Assembly: GCA_030640215.1 (NCBI GenBank)
Contig: DAOWJU010000279.1
Span: 1-24,219, forward strand
Length of the DNA stretch: 24,219 nucleotides
Direction of reading: 5' to 3'
DNA from: Desulfuromonadales bacterium
GTDB lineage: Bacteria; Desulfobacterota; Desulfuromonadia; Desulfuromonadales; BM103
The notes under the pieces are model-generated. The model was given only the letters and a program-made list of their open reading frames with translations. It was not told the origin of the DNA and searched no databases. The position numbers and the translations under genes were made by a program. Shown here piece by piece: positions 24,178 to 24,219 of this stretch (position 1 is its first letter; the number at the start of each line of letters is the position of its first letter).

Positions 24178-24219
24178 ATGCATCACAAAAATATCAAGCG
24201 CATGGTACGAAAACAACTA
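24178..24219 (+). CDS. start of a gene cut by the window edge, possibly a transposase
   Basis: An ATG at 24178 opens a frame of 14 codons, reading MHHKNIKRMVRKQL, that runs off the window. It follows a strong promoter and a leader dyad. The short basic N-terminus with repeated Lys/Arg suits a DNA-binding protein, and I have a weak impression of DDE-transposase N-termini of this kind, but 14 residues cannot establish this. No Shine-Dalgarno sequence is evident: GGCTTTTC precedes the ATG. Confidence 0.4.
   Translation, partial: MHHKNIKRMVRKQL

Noticed and set aside
1..24219. tRNA, rRNA, SRP RNA, T-box or riboswitch genes
   Set aside because: I checked gaps over about 70 bases by eye and saw no cloverleaf with a TTCGA-type arm, no T-box motif before trpS, and no 4.5S-like structure near ffh. 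A covariance-model scan would be decisive.

Overview
The window reads as a chromosomal segment of a Gram-negative deltaproteobacterium, most likely a Desulfuromonadales/Geobacterales-type acetate user. The grounds are a DUF485 protein paired with an ActP-type acetate symporter, an outer-membrane SphA-like protein, the order ffh-rpsP-KH-rimM-trmD-(SPOUT methyltransferase)-rplS, a DUF3343 protein, and a stand-alone Mrp/NBP35 ATPase. This placement is inference from gene content; no 16S rRNA or other marker is present.

Layout. 29-922 (+): EamA-family exporter. 1005-3946 (-): an unknown two-TM protein, an acetate symporter with an unusually large soluble loop, and its DUF485 partner. 3947-4434: a long AT-rich intergenic region with dyads. 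4435-4626 (+): a small DUF4177-like protein, followed by two strong inverted repeats. 4711-10475 (-): mrp, trpS, a MscS-type channel and lon, with strong hairpins after mrp, trpS and lon. 10679-15127 (+): polA with an intact proofreading domain, then the overlapping pair cmoA-cmoB for tRNA wobble-uridine modification. 15278-16608 (+): an SphA-like outer-membrane protein and a DUF3343 protein. 16718-21784 (+): a translation and protein-targeting cluster (ffh, rpsP, KH protein, rimM, trmD, SPOUT methyltransferase, an exported unknown, rplS), closed by a bidirectional terminator. 21849-23910 (-): an SrkA/YihE-like kinase and a threonine aldolase, one base apart. 24178 to the right edge: a promoter, a leader dyad and the first 14 codons of a further gene, possibly a transposase.

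How the genes work together. ffh, rpsP, KH protein, rimM, trmD, the SPOUT enzyme and rplS form a classic ribosome assembly, tRNA methylation and SRP block. CmoA and CmoB make carboxy-SAM and transfer its carboxymethyl group to tRNA U34. DUF485 and ActP form an acetate uptake unit. Most of the remainder is ordinary housekeeping. I found no CRISPR array, toxin-antitoxin pair, phage island or tRNA gene, and no convincing new multi-gene system. The best leads are the soluble insertion in the acetate symporter, the uncharacterised exported protein and SPOUT enzyme inside the trmD-rplS operon, the operator-like dyad placed exactly over the mrp promoter, and the possible mobile-element boundary at the right edge.
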